Shown: positions 1 through 13,700 of the stretch, one piece after another | Position numbering within the stretch: the first letter of the stretch is position 1 | Layout of the letters: each line of letters opens with the position of its first letter | Program-made: the position numbers and the translations under genes | Assembly (NCBI GenBank): GCA_000328365.1 | Contig: KB309617.1 | Coordinates: 233,442-297,441 of the forward strand | Source: Capitella teleta | Taxonomy: Eukaryota > Annelida > Polychaeta > Capitellidae | Direction: 5' to 3' | DNA: 64,000 bases | The notes under the pieces: model-generated | Told to the model about the DNA's origin: nothing | Databases searched by the model: none | Seen by the model: the letters and a program-made list of their open reading frames with translations, nothing else

Positions 1-1730
1 TGCACGTGCATGTTATGTCAGTTTGGCATTTAATCACTCTGTATAAACGCCACACTAACCATGTCACAGGGTTATGACTACACTTGCTGTCAGAAATTGG
101 GCATCAATGCTTTGTACCCCTTGTACATTCCAATTTCAATATACATGTAATACATCATGTGGAACCATTTATCTTTGAATGTTCCTGTGGACATGCAGCC
201 AATGTAGAAGTCAGTGCGTATTCACGTCGCGTCAGGGAGGGCAAGGGTCAGATCATAGGAGCATAAAACATCATCATACCATGCCATAAAATCTGAGTCA
301 GGGTCACGCATATTAAACATCGGCGATTGAATGTCCAGTCATCCCCATGCTAGTATCAATGCTATCCCTGTATCCTTGCTACGGTGCTTAAGCTATAAGC
401 GCCCTGTTATTATTTTTCTTTTATTTTTCTTTTTTGTTTATCGTGAAATCATTCACATTGGATACATATTGCTTGAGAGGCGCAAAACATTTCCATTCAC
501 AGCTAAAGTGCTCTTCTGCAAGCTTTAAAAAGCAAAAAGAGACATGCTCATGATGCTGTCATTCAGAGAAGTGTAGATTCGCCCGGAATAACATTACAAA
601 TAGAAAAAGATTGTAAAAGTCAGGATTGCGTGTTCTTCAGACATCACCTCTTGAAACACCATTGCCGGATTGATGGACCAGCATAGGTCAAATAGCAATT
701 AACTTCATTGAATAACTTCGTGACTCGATCAGTGATTTCACTGTTTCAATAAAGCACGAGGTTGTGCAGACACATGCAGGCAATACCTTTGGTAACACAC
801 GAGCTGTTCCACATTCCATGATATAGAAGGATATAGCAGGATAGTCTTATAATCCTGATTAAATAATAGCATCAATTGAAATAAACAAATCACCGGCATT
901 TGAATTCAGTAGTAACTACCACTCAGTGAGTAGGGCAGCCAATCAACCTTGTGTATTTGATGTTATAATCCGTGCATAATGAACGCGTATGAAAAATAAC
1001 ATTGCCTTATGCACGCCACTCATAAGCTCATATTATAAAATAGATTGCTGATTGGACGTTATGGTTATGCTTTAAGAATAACAATGATTGCGTCATGCAG
1101 ATGGACATCTGAATTCATATTTTTGGTCGGCAGTTATGCGTGCAAAACGGTCCATGCCACCATCTGTCAATGTTGAACCAGCAGGTCAGAGGTCAGTAGG
1201 TCTAGCCTTTGTTTGCTATATTGACGAATTTTGATCGATTTCTGTGGAAATTGACATTGTTACAGAAGGAAACACACCTAATTACTATTCATTGATTATG
1301 GGTAACTAATAATCGTTTAATCGAGCTCTGATATTTTTATGTAGTGGTACCCATGGCGTGGAAATAAGCATTCAAGATGGCGCGAAATATGGTTAAATCA
1401 CTAGGAATTTGATGTTTATACCTTCATATAAATATGTTCTCATGATTATGAAGCCAGATAACTGAAGTCGACTTAGTATCGTCGGTTGACTCCAGAATCC
1501 CCCAAACGTGTCTATCTGAAGGTTGCCATCTCCTTAATCTTTATCCTTAAATTCAGCCTGATATACCTGTGATGAATTTGATATCAAAGAGTTTCTGGTG
1601 CACCCGACAGACATTGCAGTCGGCACATTAACATCCAATCTCACAAGTGCTCACTTTGGAGAGCAAGTAAAGGTATTTTGTTTACTCATGAGATTGTGAT
1701 GAGGAACAAAAATGAAACAATCCATGCTCT
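1..1730. other. no gene recognised
   Basis: Only short open frames without recognisable domains or paired splice signals are seen. The sequence is AT-rich and of low complexity in places. Nothing here supports a gene or a named repeat. Confidence 0.5.
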
Positions 1731-1736
1731 GGGTCC

Positions 1737-2045
1737 ATGCTCTGGGACAGATTGAATCGAAGAAAGACTCCACACAATGCTAATACGCAGCTTATTGTTT
1801 TGCGGACTTTTGCCGGCATAGAGCTAGTATTAAATATAGACCAATTATTGCCGTGGAATCCACAAGACGCTGTGGAGTGTGTCGGGAATTATTACCACCT
1901 GCCAGCAAAAACAGAACACAGGATAAATAGCTTCAAAATCAGGATAGCCCAACTCTGGAACCAACTGCCATCATAAATTGACGCATCCCCATCTATATCA
2001 ACTTTCGAAAGATCGATGAGCACGCTTTCAACCCACGGGCAAACC
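1737..2045 (+). mobile_element. LINE relic, 3' end of reverse transcriptase ORF (CR1/L2/jockey-like)
   Basis: The plus-strand frame from about 1737 to 1976 resembles the C-terminal tail of non-LTR retrotransposon reverse transcriptases: a 'W..L..RR' start, then a short conserved tail containing RINSFKIRIAQLWNQLPS, which matches the family pattern NSFFPRTI..WN.LP. After an in-frame stop the same frame continues as IDASPSISTFERSMSTL, the usual A.S...F end of these proteins. Only the last hundred or so codons remain, as expected for 5'-truncated LINE copies. It is decayed and cannot be functional. The family assignment beyond 'CR1/L2/jockey type' is uncertain. Confidence 0.5.
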
Positions 2046-4740
2046 TGCATTCACGAGTGCTTATCAGAATAACTCAACAATGTTGAGTGGAGATGACATT
2101 GATATTTAAGTCAATTTTAAGCAGCGCTGTTTCGAAACGCTGTTTTGACAGAGAAGCATTGATTCGAGACGCTGGTTTGGCCAACTTAAGTTATAAGTTC
2201 CGGGTTCATAGCAGAAAGGCCTATTTTAAAGCGATAGCACGTCTACAGAGTCCAAAACGATAATTACAAGCAATTAACTGTTGCAGAGCCGAATTTCAAA
2301 ATTCCTCCGTTTTTTGGCAGTAACAATTTGTTATCTCAAAAATATTCTTCTTCAATATTATTTGCCCCACATGTAATCAAACCGATAATAAAATAGCCAG
2401 GAGGTGATCAGCCTAAATATCAACCTAATCGGTTTGAGAAGGTCTCAAACGACAGCGCCCTTCACGTAGCCCTACAATTGGATTAGCCGCGGATCTGACC
2501 TTTGACCCCATATGACCCTGCTTCCCAAAATTGGATCCAGTCGGGCATTAGTGGTCATCACTATAGGCGGTTTGAATCCTGGCTGATGGGGGCATGATTT
2601 TGGGAACCCCTGGATTTGTGGAGAAGCATTTGATCAAACTTCAAGCGTTTCATTTTCGGCTTTGGTATGACTTTCTGATAGAACGCGATATCCCAGTATA
2701 GTAATATCAGGGTTCAAATGAATTCATACAGCATTCTCACAAATCGACATTCAACTCACTGCATTAACAAGGAAAACCAATTGAAATAACGAATTCCTCA
2801 TAGCTGTTGTTATTAAAGTTTAAGTTCTACTGGATAGACCCTGCTGCGGTAATAAATTTCGATGCATGTTCAGGTACATTTTGCCCGGAAGAAGTATTTC
2901 TTCTGCAGCCTTAAATCAAGCCAATTCATGCACGAGAAGCTTCGAAACTTTTTTTTTGTCTCGTCAATGTTGCAATAAGTGGGTTTCATAAGGAGGTAAC
3001 CATCCGTCACTCACACGTAATTGAATCCTGGTGTCGAAGTGCAAATGTCATGACCTTAGCTGTGAAAAAAAAAAACATACAAACAAAACAAACAAACAAA
3101 ACAAACAAAACAAACCACCTTGGCCGTAAATCATTGGATGTATGCAAGTTTTAAAGTAGACTTTAATGGTGACAAACAGCCTCCAATCAATTCATTAAGT
3201 TCGTTGCGTATTGCCAAAGTTAATGACAAATAATCTACTATGAAGTGTGAGGTATTATTTGAACCTGAGGCTCCCAATAATCTTTCCTGTGACACGAGAA
3301 CGCCCCCAAGTCATATATCGATAAATTTCAAGGTTCCTGCATACGACCATAGATAGTAACACACACAGCCCAACCTACTTACTGCCTTTACTGTGGACAT
3401 AGAGGAGTGTAGTCAGGTATTCAAACAGACTGAGCTTGACGATGACAACACAATTGCCTCTTGACAATATAAATGGCCTGATATAATTATGAAACATGAT
3501 ATATAGACGAACTGAATGCATAATTCCAATTACTGCAACAAAACCATCAATTTGATGATCGTTATATGGGGTCATTCATAGTTTCATTTGAATATTGAAT
3601 GGTTTTATTTGGAACAACATTAGTATTTCATGGTTATTCCATGTGATGCCCTTGGGTCTCTGTTCCATTCATTAAATATCAACACTAATGGTCAATATTC
3701 GTGACTTATTCACCTTAAATAATAATTCCAACACAAAATAAGAAATTGTTGACCTCACTCTCACCGTATAAAATAGATACTCGCTGCTTCAAATTTTATG
3801 CCATATTGGGTCACACAAGTATTTACAGCTTGAGGATTTGCGAATGTCGTGATATCCCCAGAACAAATCCGCACCGTGGTCACCGATGTAAACAAACGCA
3901 CAGATCTGATATTGGCTAAGGTGACAGAAGCAAATATTCCCTCTTTCCCAAGTGACCTTGAAGTACGTTATGATCGCATACAAAATGCGATATGTTCTGT
4001 CCCCAGAGGCCTGCACCAAGTCCGGAACTTTAATGTTTTTTTCAAGGATGTTAATATGACTGGATTGCTCAAAGCGGTTTTGGTGCGCATATACCGCCGG
4101 CCAACAGGCCTCGTTCTGAATTCAAATGACGTCACACCAACTGGTTCCGAGTCGTAACAACGAGAGTGTGAAACGGACGTATTATCGCTCTCTTGGCTGT
4201 GTAAAAGTGGTGAAAAAGGTTGTCGTTCGGGAGTGTGGCAACTAATGAAGTGTAGATACGAATCATAATTTTCACAAGTGTATAGGTCATTCAAACGCAG
4301 GTCTCATGGTATGTATTATCCAGCTGAACTTCCTCTCACGACGCGTCAGTGACTCAGTCACAGTGACAGTGTGACAGACTTAAAGGGAGGGAGAACTGGT
4401 TAAAAATGGACTTTGAGTCGTTATTTGATGCACCAAAAAAGATTCCTATGCCTGGCCCACACAAGGAATATCATCGCTAACGATTTCGCGTGAGACATAT
4501 TGCTAATTAGGTGTGACGTCAGGAGCTGTGATGAAACACCAAGCCCCATCTTTTACAATGGGCTCGTCATATCAGCGTGTCCTGCGACTAAACCCCTGGA
4601 TATTTTTGTATTCTATTTTCGGAAATAGATAGAATAATTATTTTGCCACCAGTCAGGCGCAAAACATTTTTTTTTTTTGCTATTTTTCTTATTTTAACAA
4701 GCGATTTTCTAGGACACCTACCATGTTTCTCATCCTGAAA
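2046..4740. other. no gene recognised; simple repeats
   Basis: There is an A-rich (CAAA/CAAAA) microsatellite at about 3064-3114. A plus frame at 3849-4157 and minus frames at 3789-4019 and 3968-4294 overlap without any family signature, so I cannot choose between them. No convincing gene is seen. Confidence 0.4.
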
Positions 4741-4767
4741 CAGTAAAAAGGTCAGCCAGAGTGCACC

Positions 4768-4890
4768 ACGCATGCGCAATACTGACGCTTTCGTTTCGTA
4801 AACAACAAACAAAGATGTCCTTTTATGGCAAAGATGATCTGCTCTGATTGGCTGAAATCGATAGCTTCACGAGGAGAACGGGACCAATCA
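4768..4890. promoter_or_regulatory. promoter-like cluster: NRF1-type palindrome plus two CCAAT boxes
   Basis: ACGCATGCGCAA at 4768-4779 is close to the NRF-1 / alpha-Pal consensus. A reverse CCAAT box (GATTGGCT, 4846-4853) and a forward one (CCAATCA, 4884-4890) follow within 120 bases. This combination is common at TATA-less housekeeping promoters. A minus-strand frame starts just beyond it (ATG at 4949) but shows no recognisable domain, so the gene it would drive is unknown. Confidence 0.3.
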
Positions 4891-5059
4891 CGGCAAGCCC
4901 TCAGCTGACGTTTGCCTCCTATACTTCGCAATGGAAGCCATTCTGCCATAGGCGCAATGCTAACCCCGATATTCGGAATGCATTATTTCCTTGCGCTTGC
5001 ATCCAGGCATGGTGTTCTTGGCACGGAATGCTATCAATTGGTGCTATGAGTCAATAGAG

Positions 5060-7038
5060 CATCACTTAAAATTTAGTTCCCCATCCCTTTGAGACTTGAC
5101 AGTCACGCAGCCATATATCATATGATATAGTCATCATTATGATAGTGACTAAGTGAGTATATAGGCCCTACTGAGCAGACAGCAGTTAGTACAGTATGGG
5201 TGTCACTGTCAAATTGTCAGTTACTCTCAGTAAGTGACACTGACAGTCGCTGACCTGGTGAGTCAGTCATGACCTGTTGATCATACTGTATACGTTGCAT
5301 GACTGAATTACCTGATTTCTGTATATTTCATGACCTAGTCACCGTGAATAGCCTTGTGGATGACTGCCTATACTCATAATACTATGAGTCCTATGAGTAT
5401 AGGCCTTATTGAATAATATTGTACGGTTATAATAATGGTATATGGTCTACGTACATAAATAACACGTTCAGCGCTTACTCACGAAAACTGTTACTAGTTC
5501 AATATCACAGATAATCACAGGGAGCGACTCGGCCACACAATTGAACTTAATTTGTTGTTTCCTCGTTCATATTCCATATTAATTAAGGAATTCATGATGA
5601 AGTCCAATGATCTAAATAAATCGGACGAGACCGAGGACGTCTCGCTGTAGGATGACAGCTATACATGAGCATATACTTTATTAAACTTTAATTCTCATTA
5701 AGAAGTGCCAATAAGTTCCAAATACACGTATAATTAAAGTGTCTTTTTTCAATCTTATAGACTCGTTCATTTGGAACTCAACCTGGAAATTGCCTGAGGA
5801 GCAATTCATATTGAAAATCAAGAAAAGAGTACCAAGAAGAAGAATCAAATTTCGCTGGTGAACTAGAAAGATTGAAATGTAGAGTGAAGGTATACCGGTA
5901 TGTCTAACGCTCAACATTGTCTTACGTTCGTAATTTCTCAATTACAAGCTGAAGTTTATTTTACTTTGAAATTGAATTATTTTCAGCTGCATCAGCTTGT
6001 TTATGGGAGATGATTTGTTTTTGGCTCACTATAATTTATTATTTTTACTTTGACATCACTTTATATTCAGGATTCCCTTGTCACAAGCCTTCAGAGTTTT
6101 GTGTTTTGCAGATCCTGTTATTATTATCAGGCTGTACCTCACAACATGAGTGAGCATCTCGATTGGGACACAAATCGAATGGAAATGCTTGAATTTACGA
6201 CAAATAAATTGTTTTTAAGTAGGCGTTTTATTCTGTTAATTTTATATCATTAGTACTTTTAACCAGGTACATTGTGCTGGCTTTCACCTGTTACTGACAT
6301 TGTATTACTGTTACCAATCATGTTTTTTTGAGTGCATATTTTATAGTGCTAGCATTATTTTTATATACTGTATTTCTTGTTTATTGATTGAGTTCATGAT
6401 CATATATTGAATCATATAATTATTATATGATTTTGAGCTTTGTAAAAATACCCAACAAGTGGACTTTTATTAGTTAAATGTAAGTAAAAATAACTATTAA
6501 ACGCTTCCTTATCGTATCGTTTGTTTTTTGTTTTTTGTTTTTTGCTTTTTTGTTATTACATTCTGCAAGGAACCACCCCATAAAATATTAAATTTATTAT
6601 TATCTGGTTAAACTGATTAAAACATGGGTTTTTATTACAATTTTGACCGTTTCGTACGTTATGGTCGCTGAATGCGTTATGCCGATGTGTGCGTTATGAT
6701 CACCAAGTGCGTTATACTTGTAGCATCTACTGCCGATTTTCATGTTTCGTGCTCGTTTGCAGAGCCCCCAAGAGTGAAACGCACAATGGTGGAATGCACC
6801 GTGCCTACAAGCAATCTAGGTAGTAGTGGAGATCATTGGTTTTTCTGATGAAAGAAAACAACAAACACAAAACAATCAATGAAATGTATTTATCGTAAAT
6901 TTGATTGTCTGGATTTTATGATCTAAGTAAATGTTTCTTGCAACGTTTCTTGATCGTGGTTTGCATTCAGTATTTCATATAATGTGTGAGTGCAGATATT
7001 ACTTTAGGTCCCTTATGATAGATATTGTCAGCTAGGGC

Positions 7039-7076
<38 letters not shown>

Positions 7077-7700
7077 TTTGTTTTTTTTTTCTAAAATTAA
7101 ATTGTGGTGTAATTCAATTGAGTTTTATGACATGATTGTAACCCTAGTTCAAAGCATGATCTATTTTGTCAAGTATTCGGTATTCGATACGCGGTATCCG
7201 ACCCGGTATCCGGTAATTTGAGCTCCGGAATATCCAGTACCCGACAATTTTCATTATCCTCCCATTCCTTTTCGCAAATACGCCTTTTGTCTGTGAATCA
7301 CGTCAAACAGCTAAATTCCTAATCATCTGTGTCGGCTGTATTGCATTCCTTAAATGATCCTCTTCAGATCCACAGAACAGAAATATAAATAGTGTCATCA
7401 ATTTCCATCATAAACCTCCGGCAAACTATGTTAATTACTTACTCTCTTTTGACCTTGTTTTTAGCGTTAGTTTACGTCTAGGCACATGTTCGTTCGTACC
7501 TGCAATGAGCAACAAGTGAATGCTGTATAATAGATTAATTGCGCACACAAGCTATGAAAGAAAGATGCGAGATGGAGCTTTAAGTCTTCATGAGTTCAAG
7601 ATTCCTTATAGAAAAGCAAGACATGGTTGAGCGAGCGTAGGATGGTGAAGTGCAGACTTGTCTTCACATTTTTTGTTGCAGTTAACACACACAAGGAAGT
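5060..7700. other. no gene recognised; low-complexity tracts
   Basis: The segment contains a stretch of irregular GTCACTGACAGT-like repeats around 5190-5260, a cluster of four GCGTTAT-type motifs at 6656-6716, a degenerate GGTATCCG repeat at 7180-7225, and a T-run joined to 15 G at 7051-7076. No coding signature was found. Confidence 0.4.
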
Positions 7701-7742
7701 TAGCAGCATGAAAATAAAAAATATTCATCATTTGATGCCAAG

Positions 7743-10700
7743 ATGGCAGTATTTGCCCTTCGAGTGGTAATTTTTACAGGATTAATAATCATTTGTGACG
7801 GTCAAGAACATGGAGGTTATGAAGGTGAGTTGAGCTAAGACCTGCACGTGTCATGAGTGAGAATCTCACAACTGAAAGTTTGCGTGCATGTTTGGAACCA
7901 GGCTACCTCGATTAATTTGTGCATGCTTAGTTACGTTTACTCAAGAAGTTCTGGTCTCAGTTTGGTGTTTCTTCCTCCGTGATCAAACCACATTTTCAAA
8001 GTTCAATGAAATGGCATGGGTGTTTAGTATGATGCTCATCAACATCAAACCATACATAATGATGAAAGGATTTGGTTTCCCACAAATACTTGTATACTTA
8101 GGTGCAAAAGAAATGCAACGAATGTATAATTTGCTAAATAATTCGTTAATCCAAGTTTGAGTCTACAAGAATAGTATACTCGGTGCACAAGTCTATTCTC
8201 TTCATTTTCAAACCGTTCGAAATTAAGAATGGATTTCCCTGCCCATCCAATCTATGAATTCTGGTCAAAATGTTTTCGAGTACTCCCATAACAACAAGAT
8301 CACTTTGATAGACGATAAAATCGACGGGAACAACGCTCAAATGATTACTTTACTCGAAATCAATCATACGTTTGAAGAAAAAAAATTGAACTCTGGGAAA
8401 GCTGAAAGCTTCCAGAATAGTAATATTCAGAAACCTTTGGAAGCGTGGAGTTGATCCAAGGGTTACAAACTGCCAAATCGGATGCAATGTATCAACCACA
8501 CAACAAATGGATCATCGAACAGAAGAAACCAGATCTATCATGAATTGACCCCGTTCTGGGTGCTTAAAAATGACAGCAAACCGACAAGATTGCATGACAA
8601 ATCCGACAACCTCAGGGCTAAGACTGGTTCAATAATTTACTGAATGTGCGACTGGAGAGGAATGCAGCCGACCAAAATGGGCAGGGAAATATTTGGTATA
8701 TATTTCAAGTAGGGAAGATTGGGGTCAAGATCCCCATAAAATACCCCAAATCCGGGTTACAATAATCCGCAAATCCGTCAATTTCAGCAAAATGATACTC
8801 ATTCACACCTTACTATGTTCATCGCAGATTTTTCTTGGAGGAGAATAATGAACTCACGACATTGTCATGGGTGGCACATCCGTAATTTGTCAGTAATGCC
8901 TCACCACCTCTCATTCCCAAGGCAATCTCCCTACGACAGCAGAAAACTGATTCAAGCATAGACCTAGTATAACAGTTAGACCACGCATGGGCCTCGAAAC
9001 CCCGGCACGCAGTCAAGCGTATCGGTAAAGCGGTGGAAACGTGGTGCAAAGGCATTTCGTTCCGCAGTTCGACATTATGATTTGATCCTGTAGTCTCAAA
9101 AGCAGGGAAGATTGTAATTGGAAGTGCATGTGGTTGAGTTATAAATTCAAAGGAATTTCCAATCCAGAAGAAAAGTACAATAGAGACGAAAGAGATCGAG
9201 ATGGAGGTTATTTAGCTTTATTTGAATACTTAAATGACGTGACATGAACTATTAATTATAAATACATATGAATTTCTCTAGTAATAATATTATTATTCCC
9301 TCTGTCACAAATCAAGTTTAACAGTATTTTGACGGTATTATTGAGTCACTAAATAGTGCGGTGTGATGAATCAAGAAGTGTGTGGTTAAAAGATGGAAGA
9401 AAATTAGCATATGCTTCTCCCCAGGGCATTTTACTTACTGTAGCATAGCTTATCTTTGATAACTTACCGCAGGGCAATAGCCAGCCTTTGGATTTCAAAG
9501 CTATGTCGTTGAAAGTACATGTACGTATAACATTTTACTCGTTAGTTGTGACGATATATCTATAATAGATATATATTATTATTGATAAGTTGATACTGTT
9601 TTCAGAATGTGGTTGTAATTGTATTGTTGCTTGAGTATTGGGAAATTGTGTATTTACATAAGGTGTATAACTGAAATAAACTATAATTGATTTGTGCCTT
9701 GATTGTCTCATCATCTCATTATGTTATAAATACCTCTCCACAGATCAATACATGGGATGCTATCAAGACAGACCAGACCATGCATTGTCAGTAGTGTTGT
9801 TTTGGAGCGTGTCAAATAGCAATGGCCTTTGCATTTCGTATTGCGGATATTATGGATACACGTTCGCTGGAACAATGGTAAGCAAAGAGTGTGCATGATT
9901 ATCATGTTAACATAAATTTTATAATGAATCTCGTCATTTGATAAAATATTGTTCATAATCACACAATCATTTTGAATAACATAAACAGCTAATAAATAAA
10001 CAGTGAGTAGTGCACAATGGTGTTCAAACATCTCATGATGTTTGTTTTGTATGACTTGTGCAACAGCCGTTTACAGGTCAGTCTGCTCATATACATCGCC
10101 ATCAAATTATGTAACACCCATATGGCTTGCTCCTTTATATTATGATGCATGCATCAGTCAAGGTTGTCATGCAACTGCACGTGATAATAATTTTATATCA
10201 TGCAGGTCAATCTTTTTGATCCATGAATGGGCCATATGTGAGAGATTAACATTACAGTTAAAGCTCGTTATTACGAACTCTGATATATGGAACTTCCGGT
10301 TATATAGAACTAATTTTGGGGTCACCGTCAGATCTCTATCATTTAACATTGCAGGTTCAACGGATAATTCGAACTTCGCATTGTTCGAACATCCGGTTGA
10401 TACGAACTAAATATCAAATCCCCTGAGCAAAGATCATGCACTCCCGATATTACGAACCCACAATGTGATTGTCAATCAAAATTCAAAACATTGCTGATTA
10501 AAGCATTATCCATACCACTTGTGAGCAAATTTTTTTTCGTGGGGCTTATTTAACCTCGGAATCGTGAAGCAACTAAGGCCTATGTGGTCCGAGGAGGTAA
10601 GCAGGAGTTAAGTGCCTTACCCAAGGACACAAGGTTAGTGGCTGGCTTCGAACCTCTAGTGGCCAGCGCCAAGCCTCTTCGAGGCAAGCACGCTAACCAC

Positions 10701-13700
10701 TCGGCCACCACCTCTCCACTACTCGCGTGTCACTCCTCTCAATCGACTCGATTGTCATGATGCATTATTTTAATGCCATGGATTTTGATAAAACGTTTAC
10801 AGAAAACCCTTAACAAACATTTTTTGTCAGGTGTTAACACACATGTTCCATTTACATCTCCATTAGTTTAATTGCATTATGATGCATCATTACGTGTATC
10901 ATTACGTCAATTTGTGAATCATAATGTTTTTTTCTTTCGGGAGTATTGGATGTTCTCCTCATATATAGAATTCCTGATATTACGAACTACTTTTTATGGC
11001 CCCTGAAGGAGTCAATATTGGATTGTTTAAGCTTATGCTGCTATGCTTAAATTGGCTGTATTTCATTGTAAGGAGTGACATGTTTTTTAATGCTTAATGA
11101 ACACGAGGGATATAAATTATAATCAATAATTTTCGTGCTTAATCACAGTGTTGGATTTTCAATTAATCGCTTAACGATCACCTTCAGGCAGGTGATGAAT
11201 GTCATTGCGGCAACAATTACGATTACGATAGAAATGGCCCCAAGCCATACGAATGCACTCAAGAGTGTCCAAACAAGGACGCCGAGACCTGCGGGGCGGA
11301 AAGGCGCATTCAGATTTACTCAGGTAAAAGCAAAATGTACAAGGCACTTCATTGGACTGAATGTTGGTTGTTGCAGTGTGTCCCATAGGAAATTACTGGG
11401 GAGGAAGATTTTATATATTTTCTGAACCCACTTGTGATAACGAATGTCACTGCAAAGCTCTACCGTGTCTGTACCTCAACGGCACATGCACTGATGGATG
11501 TGCCATAGGGTGGAGAGGAGATGCTTGCAACGAGAGAGGTGAGGGTCTTTGAAGCACATAATTTCGTCAAATATTTGATTCTTATTTGCAGATTGTAGCG
11601 TTGATAATGGCGGATGCGAGCATCAATGTACTGTGGACAAAACAGAAGAATGGTGTTTGTGCGATGAGGGGTACAAAATTTCACCCAGCGATTGGAGGAA
11701 GTGTGTCGGTAGGCATGGTATATCTTTAGTGCAATGTTATATACAGTATATACAGTGTAACTGCAAGGAATGGGAAGTTTGAGATTCTATTTCCGGAATG
11801 GTTCCAAATTCATTGATGCAGGTATATGCAGGAGTACTGGACAACATAGAACGATCTAAATAATGATAGGGAAATGCTAATGATTATTACCTGGAATGAG
11901 TGAGGAGTGGAAGAGTGGAAGGAAAGAGACACATAGACTTGTGTCAAGCTGAACACTATGCTTTATTAAAAGAGGGATAAGAGTTTATATAGGTTTCAAT
12001 GTATGGGTCAGTCTCCCAGCACGTGACACCACTGGCTCTTTTTCTTCCGCCGGGTTTTAGTTTGTCCAACGACACGGTTTGCTCCTTTCCATTTATCCTC
12101 AAAGTCGCTGTTTTGTTGTTTCTGCTGGATATCTGGTACGGTCCCTCATAGAGACGTTGAAGCGGCTTCCTGTTAGCATCAACCAGGAAAGCATGTTTCG
12201 CAGTATTTATGGCTGCCGGCACTCCCGATGATGGGGTGCCGTGATGCGAGACCGGGATGACTGAAGACTGACCCGACAACCTCACATCTTGCAATGGGGC
12301 GACGAATTGTCCGGGGAGCTTTGGCGCATGCCTGAGGGCAGCATTTGCAGCTGACACTACGTTCCCTTTCGGTGCTGTTCGTAGGCCCAACATGGTCCAC
12401 AGTAGCTGAGGTGTAACGGTGTAATGATGGCGGTTTTTTCTATGTCTCTGGGATGCACGGGAATTTTGTGATATCCACGGATGAGGTCAATCTTAGAGAA
12501 CACTACACATCCGACCAGATTCGCGAAGAAGTCTTGTACGTGTGACACCGGGTAACGGTCTGGCACAGATACCGTGTTGAGGCGTCTGTAGTCGCCGCAC
12601 GGTCGCCATTCACCGTTGGCTTTCCACACCATGTGCAATGGAGAGGCTCACTGACTGAGAGCATATTGCGATTCCCATGCGTTCGAGGGCATCAAATTCT
12701 GCTTTGGTCACTTTCAGTTAATATGGGCATAGGCGGCGTGGGCGGGCCCATACAGGTCGGCCGTTGGTCGGGATCTCATGAAACACTCCATGCAGGGGGA
12801 GACGAGAGTCTAAAGTTGGCTGGGTGATTGTGGGGAAATTCTTCAACATAATGTCAAATGCGTCACTTGATACTGGAGCCAGAGACGATAAAATACCACA
12901 CACTTGCACAGAAGAGCACTGGATGGTCGATAATCGGGAGTCCAACAAACGAGCATTAGCGAGGTCCACTAAGAGTTTGTGCCGCCGCAGGAAATCAGCA
13001 CCGAGGAGTGGACGATCTACATCTGCGAGGAGGAGGTCTGCGCTGAACTTGCGGTTTCCCAGGAGCAGTGTTGTAGCGATGGAGTCCTACGTCTTGATCA
13101 GTGTGCCGTTCACAGCATGAAGTAGAGGGGCGACGGCGTTGCCACAGCGAGGCGCAACCTTGTCCGTTGGTGATGCTGGAATCACAGACACCTGTGCGCC
13201 GGTGTCAACCAGGAAACGCTGGTCCGAGGCGCGGTCAAGAATTGTCATTAGAGAAGAAATGCCCGGACCTACAGAGTTTACTGCCGCAGACCCGCCCGGT
13301 GTTTCCCTAGCGCCACTTACATGGGGGTTGGCATTGGCAAGCTCTATCTCCAAAACGTCGATGGAAGCAGCACACGTCTGGGTTCTTCGAGGTTTCCCGC
13401 CGTCGCGATCGGTCGCCCATGACAGGGTACACTGTTAATGGGTCAGCAATAGCCGCAATATGTGACTGCTGTTCAGCTGCCAAGGAGAGGTTTGCGTGTG
13501 CTTCTAATTCTTGTAGTTTGCAGGTCACGTGTGCGAGGCTTCTCCGTACCGGTAGAGGGAGGGCTCTGAGTAAGACTTCTCTCAGGAGATAACAGCCTCT
13601 ATCATGCTTCACGTGGAGGCGCAGCATTTGGTCCAGCATCTCTGACGGACGCCGATCGCCCAATTCTGTGAAAGCAAGAAGCTGCTGAGCCCGCTGTTGA

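Noticed and set aside
8819-9055. SINE on the minus strand in intron 1
   Set aside because: The box B resemblance (GGTTTCGAGGCC) carries an extra base and no box A lies at a proper distance.
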